From assembly GCF_902686445.1 (NCBI RefSeq), contig NC_062217.1:86733758-86797757 (forward strand): a stretch of 64,000 nt of DNA. Direction: 5' to 3'. Origin of the DNA: Sciurus carolinensis. Taxonomy: Eukaryota; Chordata; Mammalia; Rodentia; Sciuridae. Both the position numbers and the translations under genes were made by a program. Every line of letters begins with the position of its first letter. Position 1 is the stretch's first letter. Shown here piece after piece: positions 59,866-64,000 of the stretch. The notes beneath the pieces were generated by a model. It was not told where the DNA came from. It worked only from the letters and a program-made list of their open reading frames with translations, and did not search any database.

Positions 59866-60855
59866 ATTTCTTTGCTTTTTCCTTGATTTAAAAAGGCACA
59901 AATCATAAAAATATCCAGAAAAAAATGTGTAATTCAGCCCATGGAAACACTTTTAGAAGTGGCAAAAAAATATATGAAGATTCTTCAAGAGAAGATCCAA
60001 GATGGCAGACTAGAGGGAGGCTGAGTTCCTTGTAACTCCGTAACATGGGTTTCAAGCAGAGGAAATTTGTTTCTCTGTGAGGCAGTCTTTGCGGCTTATC
60101 GATCCCCTGCTGTTTACCCCATTTGTCCACCTTGATCAACCGCATCTGCCAGCATATCAACTACTTTTTGAGTGCAGACTGCTGCCTACCATCTGCCGTT
60201 TGCCTGCCTCTTGCCTGCCCCTCACCTGCCTTTCACCTACCCATCACCCACCACCCAAGGTCCACCTGCCCATTGTCCGCTGGTAGCCTGCAGACCACCC
60301 ATAGACTGCCAGTGGATTGACAACTGCCTGCTGTTGCCTGGAAGTCCACCGTCACAGTACCCGCAGGTTTGGTTACATGTAGCTGCTGCTACTATAAGAC
60401 AACAGCCAGGAATTCCAGGATCCCCAGCCTGACTGACAGCGCCCCCACCTCCTGGACCCCTCGAACAGACCGACCACACCCTGCCTCCAGGACCCCCGGC
60501 CCAACCACACCCACCGCCCGAGCTGCAGCTCCCCATTTGCCAACATGTTTGGAAGCCAGTGTGGCCATCTTGGATTATCCTGGAAGCAGAAGCTCCTATC
60601 TTGAGGTGGGGCAAATCCCATCCTAAGACACCTGCTGGAGACTGGCAGCTCATTGTCAGGTATCTCTCATGCATCAGGCTACTGAAGACTGGGAGGTTTG
60701 AATACCATATGACTGCCATAGTATGGCCCCCCCCCAACCTTTTTGAAAACGTTCAAAGTTTTTATTTGTTTTTCTTGCTCTATTTTCCTTCTGTGTACCT
60801 GTTTCCTCAGAGTCTCTTTTCTCCTTTCTCATGCTAACAACCAACTTATTTTGAT

Positions 60856-60965
60856 TACACTCTCACTCTTTCTATTATCTAGAACTTCTATATATTCTCT
60901 TCTTATCCCATACACTCTCACTCTTTCTATTATCTAGAACTTCTATATATTCTCTTCTTATCCCA
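60856..60965 (+). repeat. Perfect tandem duplication, 2 x 55 bp, inside the L1 5' region
   Basis: The 55-base unit starting tacactctcactc at 60856-60910 is repeated without a mismatch at 60911-60965. Both copies are pyrimidine-rich. Confidence 0.95.
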
Positions 60966-61279
60966 TTAACAGTTACATCCTAAACCCCTCCCCATCCTCT
61001 TTGTCCTCCATTAGAAACTGCAGACTTTATTGCAAATCTATTTGTTATAATGTAAATAATAATTGAACTCATCCTCTCTGTTTATTATGACAATATTGTT
61101 AACATCTTCATAGGGGCTGTTTGGTTTAAGGCTGCATATTGTCTGTACTGGGTGCTGTTAATTATGGATCTCCCCCTTAAAGAAGAGGATTTGGAAACCT
61201 GCAGGGTCACTATAAGTGTGTATGGGGAAATTGCAATACCCCAGATCTGCACTGCTAGAGGGGAAGATATGTGAACAAC

Positions 61280-62240
61280 ATGAAAAAACAAGGGAAGCAA
61301 ATGTTCCAAACACACCTAGATTCTATATTAATAGAATCCAGTGATAGTGTGGTAGAAGAAATGTAAGAAAAGGACTTCAGATTATACATAATTAAAATGA
61401 TTCCTGAAGCAAAGGATGAGATAAGGGAGCAAATGTAGGCAATGAATGATTACTCCAATAAGCAGTTGAAAGAGCAACTACAGGAAGTAAAAGATCATTT
61501 TAACAAAGAGATAGAGATTAAAAAAAAAAAAAAAAACTGAACAAATCCTCGAAATGAAGGAAACAATAAACCAAATAAAACTCAATGGAAAGCACCACCA
61601 ACAGACTTACATCACTTGGAAGACAGAACCTCAGACAACGAACACAAAATATTTAATCTTGAAAATAAAGTTGATCAAACAAACAGAGAAGATGGTAAGA
61701 AATCATGAAGGGACCCTCCAAGAACTATAGTACATCATGAAAAGACCAAATTTAAGAATTAACGAGATTGAGGAAGGCACAGAGATACAAACCAAAGGAC
61801 AATCTATTCAATGAAATAATATCAGAAAATTTCCCAAGCCTCAAGAATGAAATGGAAAATCAAATACAGAACACCAAATGTACAGAATCACAACAGATCC
61901 ATACCAAGGCACATTATAGTGAATAAGAAGATTTTGAAGTCTGCGAGAAAAAAGCATCAGAATACATATAGAGGGAAACCAATACAGATATCAGATTTCC
62001 CAGCCCAGATCCTAAAAGCTAAAATGGCCTGAAAGAACACATTTCAAACTTTGAAAGAACATGGTTGCCAACCAAGAATCCTATACCGTGCAAAACTAAA
62101 CTTCAGATTTGAAGATGCAATAAAATACTTCCATGATAAAACTTAAAAGAATCTATAAATAGAAAGCCTATGCTACAGAACATTCTCAGCAAAATATTCC
62201 ATGAGGAGGAAATGAAAAACAACAATATAGGTCAGCAACT
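61280..62240 (+). pseudogene. L1 ORF1 remnant
   Basis: The remnant begins Met-Lys-Lys-Gln-Gly-Lys-Gln and is soon stopped. The later part can be followed in shifting frames, with the Lys/Glu/Asn-rich composition of an ORF1 coiled coil and RNA-binding domain (for example an open stretch at 61847-62032). ORF1 proteins are trimeric RNA chaperones of L1; this one is not functional. Confidence 0.7.
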
Positions 62241-62303
62241 ACCTTAAAGGAAAAATCAATCAAAGGAGAAACCAAGTCAAGTTAAAAACCAAAAATAAGC
62301 CCA

Positions 62304-64000
62304 AATGACTGGGAATACAAATCATAATAACCCTGAATGTTAATGGCCTAAATTCACCAGTTAAAACATATAGACTGGCAGATTGGATTAAAAAAACAGA
62401 CCCAACAATATGCTGCCTTCAAGAGACTCATCTCATAGAAAAGGACATCCACAGACTAAAGGTGAAAGGATGGGAAAAAACCTACCACACACACAGACTC
62501 AGTAAAAAGGCAGGGGTTTATCAGGTAAAGTGGACTTTAAGCCAAAGTTAGAAGGGATAAAGAAACATTTCATACTGCTTATGGGAACCATAAATAAGGA
62601 AGACATAACAATCCTAACTATGCCCAAGACAATGGCGCATCCGTGTACCTCAACTATATCCTTTCCAATTCTAGGAATCAATAGACCACAACACAATAAT
62701 TCTAGGTGACTTTAACACCACTGTATAGATCTTCCAAGATAAACTAAACAAAGAAACCACTGAAATCAATAATAGACTTAACAGACATATATAGACTATT
62801 CTGTCCATCAATGAGTGAATACACTTTCTCAGCAGCACATGGATCCTTCTCGAAAACAAGACCATATGTTATGCCACAAAGCAGCCCTTAGGAAATGCAA
62901 AAAAATAGAGATACTACCTTGTGTTCTATCAGATCATAATGGAATAAAATTAGAAATCAATGACAAAATAAAAAACAGAAACTACTCCAACACCCGGAGA
63001 CATATGCTACTGAATGAAACATGGATAACAAAAAACATCAGGGAGGAGATAAAAAAAGTTCTTAGAGGTTAATGAGAATGACGATACAACATATCAAAAT
63101 CTCTGGGACACTATGAAAGCGGTACTAAGAGGAAAATTGATTGCATGGAGCACATTCCAGAAAAGAACGAAAAGTTAACAACTAAATGACCTAACATTAC
63201 AGTTCAAAGCCCTACAAAAAGAATATCAACACCAAAAGTAGTAGAAGACAGGAAATAATTAAAATCAGAGCTGGAATCAATGAAATTGAAACAAAAGAAA
63301 CAATGCAAAAAAACTGACAAAACAAAAAGTTGGTTCTTTGAAAAAGTAAACGAAATAGACAAATCCTTAGCCACACTAACAGAGGAGAAAGAAAACTCAA
63401 ATTTCTCATTTGTGATACAAAAGGAAATACCATGATGGGACACTACTGAAATACAGAAGGTAATTAGAAACTTGTCAAAGTCTTCAAGATTTTCTATTAT
63501 ATTTGAGTGTAAATTTTCAACAAGTTTCTAAAGATATATGATCCTCCCAAACTGAATCAGGAGGACATACACAGTTTAAACAGATTTCAAGCAATGAAAT
63601 AGAAGAAGCCATCAAAAGCCTAACAACCAAGAAAAGCCCAGGACCAGATGATTCTCAGCCGCATTCTACAAGACCTTCAGAGAACTTATACCAATACTCC
63701 TCAAAGTATTTCATGATATAGAAAAGGAGGGAACCCTTCCAAACCTCCCTTCCAAATTCATTCTATGAAGCTAGTGTCACTCTGATACCAAAACCAAACA
63801 AAGACACATTAAGGAAAGAAAACTTTAGACTGATATCTCTGATGAATATAGATGCAAAAACACAACACCCCTTCATGCTCAAAACACTAGAAAAAATAGG
63901 GATAGTAGGAGCATACCCTGACACTGTAAAGGCTATCTATGCTAAGCCCACGACCATCATCATTCTTAATGGACAAAACTGAAAGCATTCCTTTTAAAAA
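62304..64000 (+). pseudogene. L1 ORF2 remnant (endonuclease and partial reverse transcriptase)
   Basis: ORF2 normally encodes an APE-type endonuclease followed by a reverse transcriptase. Here the frame is broken by many small indels. The endonuclease motif with CCLQETHL is near 62410. The region 62815-63072 stays open for 85 codons. Downstream there is a micro-inversion at about 63472-63523, and the start of the RT core is deleted at about 63860. It cannot make an active protein. Confidence 0.8.
63466..63529. other. Micro-inversion within L1 ORF2
   Basis: About 50 bases (63472-63523) read as L1 ORF2 only on the - strand, giving Phe-Glu-Asn-Leu...Ile-Glu-Asn-Leu-Glu-Asp, while both flanks read on the + strand. 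The segment is bounded by a 9-base inverted repeat: agaaacttg at 63466-63474 and caagtttct at 63521-63529. Confidence 0.8.

Larger units (their letters stand above)
59631..64000 (-). other. MPHOSPH8: MPHOSPH8 intron (partial), mostly filled by an antisense L1
   Basis: Sequence 5' of the penultimate MPHOSPH8 exon on the - strand. It holds a B1-dID (59693-59865) and then, from about 59990 to the window end, an L1 in the opposite orientation to the gene. No further MPHOSPH8 exon is seen up to 64000. Confidence 0.75.
59990..64000 (+). mobile_element. L1 LINE retrotransposon, 5' region through ORF2 (truncated by window edge)
   Basis: The element starts near 'agatccaagatggcagacta' with a GC- and pyrimidine-rich 5' region (about 60000-61270). 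An ORF1 relic follows from an ATG at 61280: coiled-coil-like, with an A-run at 61520-61536 and many stops and shifts. ORF2 traces begin near 62304. The endonuclease segment reads in pieces as LNVNGLNSP, TYRLADWIKKTDP and CCLQETHL, and the RT segment as TKKSPGP and KENFR. The rearrangements are listed separately. It is dead, opposite in strand to MPHOSPH8, and runs off the window. Confidence 0.9.

Noticed and set aside
60237..60737. 166-codon open frame on the - strand
   Set aside because: It lies antisense in the GC-rich, stop-poor 5' region of the L1 and has a Gly/Trp/Ser-rich, motif-free translation. It is a composition artefact.

Overview
This is a mammalian nuclear window, most likely from a squirrel (Sciuridae). 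The evidence is the repeat content: dozens of tRNA-Ala-derived ID SINEs carrying the A-rich tail phrase 'ataaaggtattgtgt...ctacaactaaaaa', together with fused B1-dID dimers of the type described from squirrels. Older mammal-wide repeats (L1M, L2, MIR, MER2/Tigger, MER5A-type hAT elements) lie beneath them. Two host genes meet tail to tail, as in the human 13q12 order PSPC1-MPHOSPH8.

Positions 1-24.7 kb hold the 3' part of PSPC1 (paraspeckle component 1) on the + strand: four terminal coding exons (401-508, 18422-18478, 21697-21864, 24179-24364), their introns and a 3'UTR with an AATAAA at 24643. The last exon is perfect. The three upstream exons together carry four 1-2 base indels that break the frame, although every splice site is intact.

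Positions 24.7-58.6 kb are intergenic. The first 5 kb (to about 29.9 kb) has almost no SINEs. The rest is repeat-rich and holds a MER2 DNA transposon split by a B1, MER5A-type elements, L1M fragments, a U6 snRNA retropseudogene joined to a B1-dID inside one shared 17-bp target-site duplication, a local 150-bp duplication (46640/47196), a dense minus-strand ID cluster (48.2-49.0 kb) and a near full-length RAC1 processed retrocopy (51336-53646) with a 15-bp target-site duplication and two later SINE insertions. A pyrimidine-rich block at 55.2-56.06 kb is unexplained.

Positions 58.65-64 kb hold the 3' end of MPHOSPH8 (MPP8, HUSH complex) on the - strand: the last two coding exons (59547-59630 and 59110-59151, both intact) and a short 3'UTR. 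Upstream in the MPHOSPH8 intron lies a + strand L1 (about 59990 to beyond 64000) with its 5' region, a decayed ORF1 and a decayed ORF2. This L1 contains a 55-bp perfect tandem duplication, a roughly 50-bp micro-inversion and a deletion of part of the reverse transcriptase.

The two host genes work independently: PSPC1 in paraspeckle RNA biology, MPHOSPH8 in H3K9me3-linked silencing of retroelements. No bacterial-type system, CRISPR array or tRNA gene proper is present. The most notable items are the frame-broken PSPC1 exons, the U6-SINE composite, the L1 micro-inversion and the RAC1 retrocopy whose body has only in-frame deletions.
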